A DNA stretch of 64,000 nt from Paraspadella gotoi (Eukaryota; Chaetognatha), in assembly GCA_051294375.1 (NCBI GenBank), contig CM119266.1, forward strand, positions 3,290,030 to 3,354,029, given 5' to 3'. Below the pieces are notes generated by a model. It saw only the letters and a program-made list of their open reading frames with translations, was not told the DNA's origin and did no database searches. A program made the position numbers and the translations under genes. Below, in pieces: positions 1 to 13,299 of the stretch (its first letter is position 1; each line of letters opens with the position of its first letter).

Positions 1-355
1 TTTAAGTTTTAAAAGTAAGTTTAAGGTTGGGATAAATATTATGTCAGGATTTAAATTGAGGATTAATTAATTAATTGATTAATTAAAAAATTAAGGATTA
101 GGGTTTGAGATTAAGTTAATGTTAAGTTAGGGGTTAAATATTTGGTAAAAGATTAGTATCTGTGTATCTCAAGAGTCGAAACATGTCTTATTAATAATAT
201 AATTCTCAGTATCAAATATTAATTTCACAGATTCGGAACAGAAATGAGGCGCTATTAGGAAACAGTGCCATTCTTACTTTTTTTTTTTTCTTCTGCAACA
301 CAAAACGAAATCCGATGGGAAAAACCGAGCGGAAATCCCGAGGGATGATTAGAAG
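1..355. other. AT-rich DNA with degenerate TTAGGG-like words
   Basis: No gene is visible. The stretch contains scattered TTAGGG-like words among ATTA-rich DNA (for example around 85-130) and a poly-T run near 278-290. The same style of sequence recurs at 2575-2660 and 27060-27340. Confidence 0.4.
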
Positions 356-358
356 CTA

Positions 359-473
359 GTGATTAGAGGATGGTGATTAGAGGATGGTGATCAGAGGATG
401 GTGATTAGAGGATGGTGATTAGAGGATGGTGATCAGAGGATGGTGATTAGAGGATGGTGATTAGAGGATGATA
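359..473. repeat. 14-bp minisatellite
   Basis: About eight tandem copies of a 14-bp unit, GATTAGAGGATGGT, with a T/C variant at the fourth base. Confidence 0.9.
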
Positions 474-573
474 GGGTGACTTGGGTGACGAAAGTTTTTA
501 AAAGCCAGTTATGAAACAGTATTTCTTATTCTCCTTGCCTTTAATGATTAAAATAAAATTTACTTTTGTCTCT

Positions 574-610
574 TCTCTGCTTCTCTCTCTCTTTTTCTCT
601 CTCTCTTTTT

Positions 611-644
<34 letters not shown>

Positions 645-676
645 TTCTCCTCTCTCTCTCTCTCTCTCTCTCTCAG
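574..676. repeat. (CT)n-rich tract
   Basis: Imperfect CT dinucleotide repeat. Long open frames overlapping it on both strands are low-complexity Ser/Leu or Arg/Glu strings and are not genes. The following 680-1560 is purine-rich on the plus strand and holds no recognisable gene. Confidence 0.85.
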
Positions 677-1567
677 GCCCACTCTATCGATCCGTATTCC
701 GGAGTGGCCGAGAAGAGAGAGAAAGAGACAAGTGTTGTGAGCAATCAGAATTGCCAATCTGCTTGCAACCAATCACTTCAAGCGCTGATTTGCGATGAGA
801 GATCCAATGTTAAAAATGGACGGAGTAAAAAGGGAGGAAGGCGAGAAATGAAAAGGTAGAATAGAAGAAAGGAGAACGGAAAAGAAAAGGAAAGGATAAA
901 AAAAGAAAAAAGGAAAAAAAGGAAGAGGAGAAAGAAAAGTTAAAAGGGAAGAAGAAAAAAGACAAGGGGAGAGAGAGAGAAAACGGGATCAAGAAAAAGT
1001 AGGAATTATTAAAGGTATGAGTTAAAGAGAAAAAAGTGAAAATAGAAAAAAGAACTTAAAAGAAGGAAAGAAAAGAGGAAGAGGACTAAAAATTAGGCCG
1101 TAAATGTCTGAAAAGTCCCATTTCAGCTTTAATTCCGAATTATGAAAGTTGCAAAATTACTTGTTTCAAGATTAAGATTTTAGTATAAGGATGAGGTTAG
1201 AGAAAATGATTTTGGAGCTGGTTAGGGATTAGATTCGAATTTTGGTTAGTATTAGTTTGTATTAGGAATTAGTTTGAGGGACTGATTAAAATATTTACGA
1301 AAAGATAACGGTTAGATCTTAAGGTTAAAATTATGTTCAGGGATAGGAACAGAAATGCGGCTCTTTCGAAAAATAGTGGCAAAAGTGAATTAGAAAAGGA
1401 TAAAAGCAACGGGGAGGTGAGACATGGTAAGTTTGAATTCGGGGTTAAAGGGGAAAACGTGAAGAAAAAAAAAGAAGAATGAGTTGAAAGGAAAAAAGGG
1501 GAGGATAAACATCTAATGAGGGACATAACATCGCATTGAATACGAAAAGGAGAGAAAAGGAGGAAAA

Positions 1568-1650
<83 letters not shown>

Positions 1651-1697
1651 AAGAGGAGAGAGAGAGGAGAGTGAGAGAGAGAGAGAGAGAGAGACAG
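1568..1697. repeat. (GA)n microsatellite
   Basis: Nearly pure GA repeat with a few AA and GG interruptions. 1700-2430 downstream shows no gene. It has a CGAC-rich piece at 1930-1970. Confidence 0.9.
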
Positions 1698-2430
1698 GGA
1701 GAAAAAGGGAGAGAGATTAAAACAATAAAAGAAAGAAAACAAGGAACGGTTATTCCAAGGTGTTGCGCCGCATTACTTTTCTTTTTACTTATCATGTCAT
1801 TTATTCCTCATAGTTTATAAGATTTCTTTAAAAACAAAAGGAGGCGCCAGTAGTCGCTTAGATTTGATTTTTAACAAATGAGCAACAAACTATAGGCTAG
1901 TTATAAGCATTTTTAACATAAGTGGAACAGACTGACGGACAGACATGCCGACGGACCGACCGACCGAAAAGTGACTTAAAGAGTTGCTCCGTGAATACTC
2001 GCGGCGCAACTAAAAACGATGAATGGAAAAAAAAAAAGAAAAAAAGGAAAGCAAGTATTGAAGTCACGCACCCGAAGCCTTGATGCTTGTAACAGTGTCC
2101 TTTAGCGCTAGCTATGTAATTGTCAATGATTGCAATTGATAAGAATGATTTCCCATGGAGGCCTGCATGGCAATAATTAAGAAACAAAAAAGCTTGTCAT
2201 TTGTATTACATGACATTCCTGCCAGGCATGACGGTGCAAAGTTCTCGGCATCAGGATTGGAATGACATGACCTCCAAGATAGAATTTAGTAAGAACGACA
2301 TGGCAACCTGGTCGGCATGTCGTTCGAATGACATGACAGGTTGACACTTCCTAACGTGACGTCCGATTCGATTTCCTCCAGGAAAAAAAATTGAAGGAAA
2401 TGAATTCGAAATTTTCTCATGAATATTCCG

Positions 2431-2489
2431 TTTCGTCGTTGTTGTCGTTGTTGTCGTCGTTGTTGTCGTTGTTACCGTCGTTGTTGAGG
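2431..2489. repeat. GTC/GTT trinucleotide repeat
   Basis: Imperfect alternation of GTC and GTT. Similar GTC-rich runs occur at 4060-4130, 7105-7310 and 10587-10610. A short ATTAATT repeat follows at 2792-2828. No gene is seen between 2490 and 3085. Confidence 0.7.
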
Positions 2490-3083
2490 TGGTTTGACTC
2501 AGGCAAACGTCGAGGCTTCGTTTCCAATTTCCGATTTCATTTTATATTTTTTTCAATTTTTCAAATTTAAAGATTAGGTTCGGGAATAGAGATGAGGTTT
2601 CCGGATTAGGGTTCGGGGTTTGAGATTAGATTAGGGTTAAATATTATGGTTAATGATTAAGTTTAAATATTTGGATGGCTTGGGAACAGGGGGTTTTCAG
2701 AAAATAGTGCCGAATTTGTTTATTCACAATCAATTTGATGCAAGATCACAATTCCATCATAATCGAGTTCCATTTGATGTCCGTTCAGTGTTAATTATTA
2801 ATTATTAATTATTAATTATTAATTATTTAATTATTATTTGATGTCCGTTCAGTGTTAATTATTCTCCATTTTCTTAACATCAAAATACATACTAAAGGCT
2901 TCTTGATTTAATCTATAATGTTAAGATTTCTTTTAACTCGTCTCGTTGTGATAAACAGATTTTATTCCTCTTTTTTTTGTCCAATTCAGTAGTGATTTCA
3001 GTCATTATTTATGTTTGTTTTGTCCTTTTTGTAACATTTTTTTATTTTGACGAAACGCCCTCTGTTGTCAACCTATCACGCAG

Positions 3084-3405
<322 letters not shown>

Positions 3406-3419
3406 TCCCTCTCCCTATG

Positions 3420-5380
3420 AGTCATTGCGGATGAGACTTTTTCAAAGGCGAGATAATAAAAGAAACGTGGAACAGAACCAACTTCCGATGCCTCTTAGTT
3501 TTTTGTTCGGGATTTATTTTTTACTTATCAAGACCGGGAATTCAAATGTGTTGCGCCACAGTGATTTTCTCATCACGTGTTTTCCTGGGTGATCACGTAA
3601 CTACATACCTCTGCAATGTATGCGTAACAAACGTCCAATGGTTGACCTCTTATCCGCAAAGTTTCAACTAAAACAACCAAATATTACTAGAAATGTGAGG
3701 TATTCACTTTATAATCACGTGACTGAAACACATACACAAAAAAACATTTACTTACCGTCGGCCAAATATTAACTTAAATGAAATATTAAATTAATATTAA
3801 TATGAAATATTAACTTAAATGAAATATTAACTTAAAATTCTGGACATGTGGTCACTTTTTTTTTATTAAGCGTTTGAAACGTAAATGTCCACAGGTCGAG
3901 TTATAGATGTTGTTCGATGATTGAGAGTAAGGAAATAATATGTCACATATTAAATAAATATCAAGAAATATATAAAAGAACATATTTACATAATTAATTC
4001 AACGAAATTTATCGCGATGCAACTAAAATTCCGTTCGTCGCATCGAAAACCAAAAATAAACTTTGTCGTCGTCGTCGTCGTCGTCTTTTCTGACGTCGTC
4101 GTCGCTGTCGTCGTCTTCACCGTCATCAGCGTCTGATGTGGGGCGAATAAATAAATGCCGTCGCCTAAACTAAAAAAAAACTCCAACGGTGCGTCACAAA
4201 TTATTAAACATACCTACAAACGTTTATAAAACATAAAATTATTCAGCTAAAAAAAAAATTATCTAATTATTTGGGCTGTCATTCAATCGATACGATTTAG
4301 GACTGAAATTTTAAAAACATTATAAAACTTATTGTAATAAACCGCTTGTCGAATTCACTTTTAAGTTTACCCACTATGCGACCGACCAAAAAATGTTCTT
4401 TAAAAAGACGCGTCGCCGCTTCTAAAGAAAAATGCTTGGCTCTGAACAAAAAAGTCTGCGGTTGACGCTTTGGCTTTTTTAACTTGATGTGACGTCGTCT
4501 TTTTGATGGCATCGAAATGTTGACGGTGACGAGGGGGTTAAAAAAATTTCCAATGTGATAACTGATAAGTTAAAGAATGATTGTGATGACGAAATGATGA
4601 TAAGATGTGATATAACGATGATATTATGGCGTAATTATTGAATGGGATAATGCTGTGATATATCATTATACATTGATATATCATGATAAGAATGCAGACA
4701 AAGAGCGATTGATGAAATAATCAGAAAATTTTAATTTCATCCTCGCCACATTTTTCCCCAACTTTTTTTTCCCAAATTTCTGGAGAATTTCTTTCGCGTT
4801 TTTCTCGTTGTCTCACAAAATTTTATCCATCGATCGCGAGTGAGTCAGATTTATATTCACGACTCGTTTTTCTCGGGTCGACGAACTCGTGAATCGAAGA
4901 CATAAGATGTGACGTGTGAAAGGTTAAAAAGGTCAAAGTCGAAGACGTGAAGAGCAAGAAGGGAAATTTGGTTTCGTTCTTTTTATTTACGGCAGGAACT
5001 GACCCGACAGTTGATATCTTGAGCCACTCATTAAATGGCTCAGTCAATCAGTCATTCTTGAGTTCAGCTGATAAGTGAATCGATCAATCAGCCAGCCAGT
5101 TCATCGCTCAGACTATCAGTCGATCAGTCAATCACTCAAAATGATTGAATAATCATTACATCCCCGAGTGATTTCGTGACCCACTCACAGAATCAATGAT
5201 CAATGAGCATCGGAAACTTGTAAGAATCATTATTAACGGCGCCGACTCTCTTTCCCCCAAACGAACATGAATCCCATCATCTCGGGGGTCACCCGGTCAC
5301 CCGCGGGTCAGTCTCGTTACCGACGCGAAGTCGAATTAGTCGGGTAAGTCAGGGTGAGTCGCGGCTCAACGCTCCTTTTT
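3420..5380. other. AT-rich non-coding stretch
   Basis: No gene can be supported. It holds a direct repeat of an AAATATTAACTTAAATG-like word (3765-3835), a GTC-repeat run (4060-4130), and GATGATA-rich DNA at 4570-4690. The short open frames here have no family resemblance or splice context. Confidence 0.4.
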
Positions 5381-5461
5381 TGACCAATTCTTTCTCTCTC
5401 TCTCGACCTTCTCCGAAATATCACCGCAGATATAAAGAATGAGGTCCCTCACGTTCCTTCA

Positions 5462-5640
5462 CCTATAAAACCTCATTTTCGTCACGTCGGAACCCGCACT
5501 GTCACGGGCAGTCTCGTCGTCAGGCGCCGCCGCCGCCGCTGCTGCCAGCCGCGGCCCCGTCGAACCTCGACGCTGATGGGTCATAAAAGGAAAGTCGTTT
5601 CCATCTTTTCATTTCCGTCAAATCAAAGATTGAAGGAAAG
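5462..5640 (+). promoter_or_regulatory. candidate core promoter and GC-rich leader
   Basis: A TATAAAA box at about 5464 is followed some 30 bases later by a GC-rich leader with a (GCC)n run (5526-5541) and an ATG at 5575 that opens only about 38 codons before a stop. The composition jumps from AT-rich to GC-rich here. The direction of any transcript and its gene are unknown; a CpG-rich 5' UTR whose coding exon lies elsewhere is an equal alternative. Confidence 0.25.
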
Positions 5641-5877
5641 GAAAATTAAATGGGAAGGAAGAGAGAGAGAGAGAGAGAGAACGAAGGAATAAGTAAGAAT
5701 TAAAGTGACTCGAAAAGATAGAAGTAAAGTGAACTCAAAATTATGGGACAGGGAAAAAAGAGAGAAATAAAAAAGGAATAGAAAGACAGAGAATTAGGTT
5801 TGGACAGAAAAAGAGAGAGATAAGGAAAATGTTCGGCTTTTAACTTGATGGCGCTCAGCGGCCTCCCGTCGCGAGTC

Positions 5878-6010
<133 letters not shown>

Positions 6011-6059
6011 AATGTCAAATTTTCGAATAGATTTTCTGCGTCGAAAGTTCGATTAAAGT

Positions 6060-6480
6060 AGGAAAGAGAGGAGGGAGAGAAGAAGAGAGTGAGGAAAGAA
6101 AAAGAGAGGGGGGAAAAGAGAAGAGGAGAGGTAGAAAATAAAAAGAGAGGGAGGGAAAGAGAAGAGGAGAGGGAGGAAAGAAAAAGAGAGGGAAGAAAGG
6201 AAAAAAGAAAAGGAGTTGGAGAAAGGAAGAAGAGGTGAAGGAAAATAAAGAAAAAAAAGGAGGTGAGGAAAGAAGGAAAGAGGGAGGAAAGGAAAGGAAA
6301 GGAAAAGAGGAGAGGGAGGAAAGAAAAAGAGAGGAAAAAAGGAAAAAAGACAAGGAGTTGGAGGAAGGAAGAAGAGAGGAAGGAAAATAAAGAAAAAAAA
6401 GGAGGTGAGGAAAGAAGGAGAGAGGGAGGAAAGGAAAGAAAAAGAGGAGAGGGAAAAAGAACGAGACGGGGAAAGCAAAG
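6060..6480. repeat. purine-only imperfect tandem repeat
   Basis: GGAAAGAGGAGGGAGGAAAG-type units. A longer duplication of roughly 150 bp is visible, since the GGAGTTGGAGRAAGGAAGAA stretch occurs at 6210 and 6354. Pyrimidines are nearly absent on the plus strand. The three long minus-strand frames here are artefacts of that. Confidence 0.85.
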
Positions 6481-6664
6481 GAGAGCAAACAAGTGATTTA
6501 GTTAAATCGACAAATGAAAATAAATAAGGAGGAAATTATAGATAAAGAAAGAAAAATAAAGACTAAAGAATTGAAAAAAGGATAAGCCCGAGTTGAACGA
6601 AATCGATAACAAAATTGTTAAGAGAAAAAATATATTTTTAACTTCATCTCTAGTCACTCTGGGG

Positions 6665-6716
<52 letters not shown>

Positions 6717-6745
6717 CTCTCTCTCTTCCCTCTCTTCCCCTTTAC

Positions 6746-7345
6746 CTTCAATTTAGAGATTGAGACCCCAAGGTCGTGTCCTCCCATCGGATTCGCCTCG
6801 AACTCAAGAGGCGTCGCATCGCGCGAAGAAAAGGAGACGGTGCCGCCGCCGCCGCCGCCGACCGGGGGCGCGGGAGTGACGCCGCCGGGAGAGACGGCGC
6901 CGAGAGGATCGACGCCGGAAAACACCGCCTGAGTGGGCGTGGCTTCGAGGAGAAGTTCCATCGCCGATTTGTCGGCGGCGTCGTCTGCTTCGAAGTCGGT
7001 GGCGTCGAGCGTCGATAGATTTAGAGGAACAAAGGCAGCGGCGCGGTTTGACGCCGCGGCGCCATCTCTGTCGACGATATCGACGAGAGTCACGGCGCCG
7101 AAGGTGACGCTGGACGTCGTCGTCGTCCCGTCAGTCGTCGTCGTCGCTTCGTTTGCAGCTGTCTTCTCTTGTTTACATTTGTCGTCTCTTTGTCGGTCGC
7201 CTTTTTGTCGGTCCCCGTCGGCCGACTCTATTACATCCGGGGAATTGGGCTGAGATTGATGATGTTGAATTTCAGTCGTCGTCGTCGTTGTCGTCGTCGT
7301 CGACTTTCCATCACCCTCATTATAATCCTGTGATTGCACATCCAT
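6746..7345 (-). CDS. candidate 5' coding exon, acidic Ser/Thr-rich protein
   Basis: A 600-base open exon of 200 codons runs from an ATG at 7345 in good context (AAAAAAATGG) to a clear donor, AAG|GTAAAG, at 6746/6745. The product starts MDVQSQDYNEGDGKS and continues with a run of nine Thr, a charged segment rich in Asp, Lys and Arg, a second TTTT stretch, an acidic Leu/Asp/Ala-rich stretch, and a Gly run. Codon use is GC-rich, unlike the flanking AT-rich DNA, and the frame survives across both GTC-repeat and non-repeat parts. I recognise no domain. The exon probably begins a gene running left out of the CT-rich intron, but I could not find its next exon. An acceptor just inside (CACAG|GAT) is an alternative start. 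Confidence 0.5.
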
Positions 7346-7454
7346 TTTTTTTAGTGGCAATGACTGAACCCGAAATCCGATTTAAACCTTTTTTGTTGTT
7401 GTTGTTGTTTTTTGACCGACGTTGTGTTTACGGTTTAATCAAGCGACGTCGGTA

Positions 7455-7790
7455 AGGTTTACCGACAAATTATATCCTCGGGTTTACCGACAAATTAGAT
7501 CCTCGGGTTTACCGACAAATTAGATCCTCGGGTTTAGCGACAAATTAGATCCTCGGGTTTAGCGACAAATTAGATCCTCGGGTTTACCGACAAATTAGAT
7601 CCTCGGGTTTAGCAACAAATTAGATCCTCGGGTTTACAACAAATTAGATCCTCGGGTTTACTGACAAATTAGATCCTCGGGTTTACCGACAAATTAGATC
7701 CTCGGGTTTAGCGACAAATTAGATCCTCGGGTTTACCAACAAATTAGATCCTCGGGTTTACTGACAAATTAGATCCTCGGGTTTAGCGAC
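7455..7790. repeat. 25-bp minisatellite
   Basis: About 13 tandem copies of a 25-bp unit beginning GGTTTACCGACAAATTAGAT, with single-base variants such as TTAGCGAC and TTACTGAC. It lies just upstream of the 7345 exon on the minus strand. The copies are nearly identical, so the expansion is recent. 7790-8525 downstream is AT-rich with nothing recognisable. Confidence 0.95.
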
Positions 7791-8531
7791 TTTTTCGTTA
7801 CGATTAACCGGCTTTCGGAAAATAACTCTTTTTTTTGTTTGTTTGTTTTTTTTTTAAACCGCGCAGAAAAAAAGAGTTGGATATTTTTTTTAACGATGAA
7901 AACGTTTTGTAGTTAATTGTTTAGATTATTTTGGATTTTTTATTATTATTGTGATTCGAAAAAAAATGATAGCGATTTATTCTATTTTTTTATGCTTTAG
8001 CTTTTTATTCTTTTTTTTTTTATTCTTTTTTCTTCTTGAAATTGATACACCAAATTATTCCAAAAGTTAATTTTTTCTCGTCCTCGATTTTTCTCCTGTT
8101 TTTTTAAGTCATGTAGAATTTACGGTTCTTGGTTTATAAATATATATTTTAAGCACCCCTTTTCGGACTGAAAAAAAAACATGGTTACATACTTTTTTTA
8201 AAAAAAATTAATATTTTAAATATTAAAAGATCGTTTATTAAATCAGGTGAAAAAAACCGATTGAAATGTTTTTGTTCTTTGTTTTTGTTGTCCCAAAATG
8301 AATTACTATGTTTTCATTAAAGGGATTAATTATTTCCCGTTTTTAAAGTCATATTTTACTCCTTTAAATGCGATTTTTGCGATTAATTAATTCGTTTTAA
8401 AAGCGATAATTCCGTTTAATTAATTTATGTAATTGGATAATTCCAGTTATTTAGTTTATTTATTTGATTCCTCCCATCGATTATTTCAGTTTATCAAAGC
8501 GCTAAAAGCGAAGTTGTCACTTAAAGCAATA

Positions 8532-8675
8532 AAAGCGATATTTCCGCTTCTTAAAAGCGATATTTCCGCTTCTTAAAAGCGATATTTCCGCTTCTTAAAA
8601 GCGATATTTCCGCTTCGTAAAAGCGATATTTCCGCTTCGTAAAAGCGATATTTCCGCTTCTTAAAAGCGATACAT
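8532..8675. repeat. 22-bp minisatellite
   Basis: Six to seven copies of a 22-bp unit built on GCGATATTTCCGCTTCTTAA, with TT/GT variation. Confidence 0.95.
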
Positions 8676-8774
8676 CTTCGCCTCCGAGCGAACGACTCCG
8701 ACTAGAGACGCGTCCTACGAACGCGATCACTCGCGCCTCCTGTTTCCCCCTTTCCGCCCCCACACCCGGGTCGC

Positions 8775-8775
<1 letters not shown>

Positions 8776-8862
<87 letters not shown>
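8776..8862. repeat. (GA)n microsatellite
   Basis: Pure GA repeat. 8900-9000 and 9065-9080 are CT-rich in the opposite sense, so the region can form a purine/pyrimidine hairpin. 9100-9545 is pyrimidine-rich with no gene. Confidence 0.9.
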
Positions 8863-8867
<5 letters not shown>

Positions 8868-9546
8868 GGCGCCAACTTCTCCTTCTTTCTCATCCTCCTC
8901 TTCCACGCGTTCTCTCTCTCTCTCTCTCTCGAGCGAAACTCTCAGGCGACGTCTCTCTCTCTCTCTGTCTCTTTCTCTCTCTCTCACTCGTTGCGTCAAA
9001 ACTAAACGAGGAAAATTCGATCATAATTCCGAGAAAAAAAAATTTAGGTGGCGCCACCTGGTTTCTCTCTCTCTCTCTCTTTCCCGATTTTCATCATTCG
9101 TTTGAATTTCTTCTTTCACCTCGTAATTCACTCTCTTTCTTTCGCACGCGAAGCAACGTCTCTTTATCTTCCTCTTATACTTTATTCAATCATTTAATAT
9201 TTTGTATCATTATTAATTATCCTAAAATTTTCTTCCTTCTTCCTTTCCCTTTCTTTTTTTCCTTCTTCTATCTTTTCTTTCTCTTTTCCCTTTCTCCCTC
9301 CCCGTTTCTTTTTTCTCTTTTTCCTTTTTTCCTTCTTTCTTTCTCTTCCTCTCCTCATCCCTTTTTTCCTCCCATATTTTTTCCTTCCTTCCTTCCTCGC
9401 TTCCTATCTCTCTTCTCTTCCTCCCTCTCCAACACACTTTCTTCCTCCCTTTCTTACTTACTCTTTCTTACTCTTCCTCCTCTTTCTATTCCATCATCTT
9501 TCTTTTTTTTCTTTCACTCTTCCTCTCTCTCTTCTTATTTTCCTAC

Positions 9547-9801
9547 CTCTCTCCCTCTCTCTCTTCTTCTCCTCCACTTTCCCGCGTCAAACGGCACAGG
9601 TGGACCCGAAAACATTAGTGGTTCTTCGAGTGCTGCCGCAGGGGCCGCCGCCGCCGCCGCCGCCGTATCTTCACTTCCGGCGCTCTGAGTCCCGCGTCGC
9701 TGTTGTTGTTGTTGTTGTTTCCTAATGTTTTGTTGACGTCGTTTGTTTTGTTCGGTTTTTAAGTTTAAAAACTCATTCTCGTCGCCGATAGACAGGAAGA
9801 T
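9547..9801 (-). CDS. candidate exon with polyQ and polyA
   Basis: An open frame on the minus strand encodes a segment beginning IFLSIGDENEFLNL, then an NKRRQQNIRKQQQQQQRRG stretch, an acidic TQSAGSEDT piece, an Ala-rich run and LEEPLMFSGPPVPFDAGKW. A possible acceptor (GGCCACAG) lies at 9802-9804 and a possible donor (GAG|GTAGGA) at 9547/9546, both phase 0. An upstream ATG at 9912 in the same frame could instead be the start. The mixture of repeats with normal sequence suggests a real exon, perhaps of the same gene as 6746-7345, which also begins in phase 0. No domain is recognised. Confidence 0.33.
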
Positions 9802-10021
9802 CTGTGGCCATGGAATGGGTCCTGGGCTTGGAATCAGGCTTGAGTGTTTTTCACGGCCCCAAGCCGATTTCCGGCCGTCCTCAGGCTTCCCGCAGTTCGG
9901 AATTGTGGTCATGAGCTGATGGCTTTACTCAATGAGCCACCGAGTCACGAGTGAAGGTAAGAATTTAGGCAATGCCCGACTACAGATCAAGATTAATAAC
10001 TTTGGGCTTTGGTTGTTTACT

Positions 10022-10515
10022 TAAGCGTAGCAAAAATATTAAAATCAAGTTGAATCAAAATTCGAATAGTAGAAAATGAACATCATTGGACAAGCTTGTA
10101 CCTGTGAACATTTTTAAATTAAAATAAAATTGTTTTTTATTTTTCAATTTTTGCATACGCCAATAGAAAATGTTAAAATTTAAAAATGTTTTTTCTTATT
10201 TTTGAAAGCAGATTCGAATTCCTCACGAAAAGTTGATAAATGGAAATATAACACTTTTTAGAAAATTATTTCATGAAGTGGATCAAAATCCTAAAAAAAA
10301 TATAGTATAAAGTATAAAAAATATAGTTTTTGTTTAATTTTTAGCTAACTTAATGAAAGAATTTTTGATTAATTTAGACATTTTCTATGGTAAGTATGTA
10401 TAAATATGGGCGTAATAAAACGTAAAAAAAAATTATACATCAATGTTCTTTAGTACAAGACTGTTCATGATTAACTATTAGAATTTTGATCTGCAACTTT
10501 CACTACGTCTGATTG
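10022..10515. mobile_element. AT-rich palindromic MITE
   Basis: The ends are inverted relatives: AAGCGTAGCAAAAATATTAAAATC at the left against a right end reading ...TCTGCAACTTTCACTACGTC. The interior carries inverted 'AAAAGTTGATAAAtGGAAATATAA' and 'GGTAAGTATGTATAAATATGG' blocks shared with 31140-31710, 49775-50215 and 55672-56215. No coding capacity is visible. Confidence 0.6.
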
Positions 10516-10718
10516 TATACAATTGAACTAAATGTGATAATGACGAAACCGTTAAAAAGCTTCTAAATGCTGCAATACGTGCAATACTTGTCGTTGTTGT
10601 CGTTGTTGTCGTTATGATCGTCACTGACGTAATTCGTTTTCTCGTTTTTTTCTTTTTTTTGTTTTGTTTTTCTGTTTTGTTTTTTTTCGCTTTTCAGTCT
10701 ACGACGGAATTCGATCGT

Positions 10719-10769
10719 TTCTCTCTCTCTCTCTCTCTCTCGAGCTTCTCGTTATAAACACGAGAGACT

Positions 10770-10815
<46 letters not shown>
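10719..10815. repeat. facing (CT)n and (GA)n tracts
   Basis: CT repeat at 10720-10742 and GA repeat at 10770-10814, separated by about 28 bases containing CTCGTTATAAACACGAG, itself a perfect small hairpin. The whole unit can fold back on itself. Confidence 0.75.
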
Positions 10816-10818
<3 letters not shown>

Positions 10819-11690
10819 CCTCGCGACTCGTGTTTGTTTCCAAGGCGACGTCGACTCGTGGAAGACGCGAAATGTTGTGGTCGTTATGACGAGCGATCGT
10901 TCAACTCTCTCGCTCTCTGTCTCTGTCTCTGTCTCTATCCCACCCTCTCTCTTACTGTCCCAAGGTTTTTTCGATCTCTTCGGAGGCGTGGGTTAGAATC
11001 CCAGCGCTGCCACCACAACGAAGGAAGTAAGCGTAGTTTATTAAGGGAGAAATAGGAGGAGTTTTATTGACATAAGAACAACTTGGGATGATGATAATTA
11101 ACATACAAAATATGTTGATTATGCAGAGAAAAGGCAGGCAATAAACAATATAACAAATAGTCCATAAGGAGTTTGATGTTTGTTTCTTGAAGGTAAGTTG
11201 AAGAGTGATCCAGTTCCCTCTCTCGTTTCTCTGCCGTCAGTTTCCTAATGGAAGCCTCCTCTCTGATTGGTCAATCAGAAGAAAAGACGGAGAAGCCAAG
11301 AGAGACAAGCTCTCTGATTGGTCAATCAGAAGAAAAGACGGATAAGCCAAGAGAGACAAGCTGCTTGATAATCCATTCTCTGCGTTGATATAAAGCATAA
11401 CAAAAAATAAAAAATAAAGAGACTGACAAAACGACAGACTGACACTTTTAAGGAGACGGACGGACAGTAAACATAAAAATTCTCTAATCATTTCCCTCTC
11501 CCACGAGAAAAAAAAATTATTTGGCATTGAAGCTGAAAATGTGACACCATCCAACGCAAAGGACGTAAATCATCGCTTAAATAATCATCATCATCATCAT
11601 CATCATCGAGATAGTAACATGGCATTGAAAAGCTGATCACCAGCCACCAGGCCATTATTTAAAATTCTTTGTCATCGTCATCAACTTCAT
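10816..11690. other. non-coding stretch with a 53-bp tandem duplication
   Basis: No gene is supported. At 11250-11360 a segment containing CTCTCTGATTGGTCAATCAG and AGAAAAGACGG is present twice in tandem. An ATC trinucleotide run lies at 11585-11606. Confidence 0.6.
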
Positions 11691-11699
11691 TATCGGCAT

Positions 11700-12208
11700 C
11701 TTGGTCGTCATCTTCGTCATCTTCGTCGTCAATGTTATTATATGAAAGTCGTCAGCTTGGTCGTCACCTTATTATATAAATGTCGTCAGCTTGGTCGTCA
11801 TCTTCGTCATCTAAGTCGTCATGTCGCGTCGTCATCCTCGTCATCCTATTCATCAGCTTGGTCGTCATCTTAGTCGTCAGATTGGTCGTCATCTTTGTCA
11901 TCTAAGTCGTTATCTTCGTCATCTAAGTCGTCAGCTTGGTCGTCATCTTCGTCATCTAAGTCGTCAGCTTGGTCGACATCTTCGTCATCTAAGTCGTCAG
12001 CTTGGTCGTCATCTTCGTCATCTTTAAGTCATCAATGTCATTATTTGAAAAGTCATCAGCTTGGTCAGTCATCTTAGTCACTTAAGTCGTCAGCTTGGTT
12101 GTCATCTTTGTGATCTTCGTCGTCAATGTCATAATATCAAAGTCAGTCAGCTTGGTCGTCATCTACGTCATCTTAGTCGATTATATCATTATATAGAAAG
12201 TCGTCAGA
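11700..12208. repeat. 33-bp GTC-rich minisatellite, left part
   Basis: Tandem copies of a 33-bp unit made of GTCGTCAGCTTG, GTCGTCATC, TTCGTCATC and TAA. They are regular at 11860-12025 and more degenerate at the edges. The array resumes in the same orientation at 18918-18985, so the 6.7 kb between is an insertion into one array. Confidence 0.9.
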
Positions 12209-13299
12209 TAGACCTTCCAGAATATCATAGCATTTATGAAATTCTGCATACCTGCAAAAGGTTCTTGTGCAAATTTAAGTGGGAGGAAAACGAATATCAC
12301 ATAAAAAAAAATTCTCCTGGGAAAATGCCCCTCCATTTATGTGATTGTTGCCACGCCGTTTTTTGCGTCAAAACCACTTCCCGGTTTTAAAAATTCAGGA
12401 TTTTTGAAAAAAGTGAGCTGTTTTTCAGCCAGCGATACCCTTAAAAAATCTAAATGGAAGTTACCAATAACCTGTAATATTACACTTTTTTATTTTGGTG
12501 TTATTATTAAGCGTTATAAAATATTATTACAAAAGGCTTCAAGTTAAAAATTCCGAATTTTTTTAAAGCCAAATTGGCTCTAACCAAACTACTCCACTAA
12601 TTTTAATAAAATTTTACTATGTGGTTAACAAATAGAACTGTCAAAGGGATATTGATATTGCCTTTAAAAAGTTACCAAGTGATTCAAAAAGAAAGTAGCG
12701 AATTAGATGGAAGGCGACTTGGCCTTTGCAGCAGAGAGCAAGCCTCTCACTCAACCCTAACGCCTAAACTGGGCCCTACAACAAACCTTTAATCTTTCCC
12801 TAGCTTGGAATATCTAACCTAACCCTAGCCTAACGCCTAATGTGGGCTTCTTTGTCCACCCCAAAGTCCTGAATCTTAACCCGAGCAACCTCTCTCCTAA
12901 CCTTAACACCCAAGCTAGTGTACTTCCTGCTGAACCTTAACCCCAAACCGGTCTCTGATCCAAACTCTAACCAGTTTCCTGGCTGGTAACATCTTGCAGA
13001 GAGCCACTTCCTTAGCCCTAACCCTAACCACGGCCTCCTGTTTTAAATCATGCTAGAACCCTAACCCTGCATCACTCCAGAGACTCTCTACCAACCCTTA
13101 CTTCAGCCTGAGGTTCACCTCTGAGCCTCAACTGAGGCATGCCCTGCCTCCTGGGCCATCAATAAGGCTAAACTTTAATACTTTAATTTCCTTCCCCACG
13201 TAGCTTCCCTAACCCTAACCAAGCTTCCTGTCCTTTTCTCTGAGCCGGTCCAAATTGCATTAATCATGACCAGGATGTGGAGGCCGACCTAATTTTTGT

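Noticed and set aside
4297-4512. Small basic protein, 71 codons
   Set aside because: Begins with ATG and is Lys/Arg-rich, but has no splice context, family or conservation clue.
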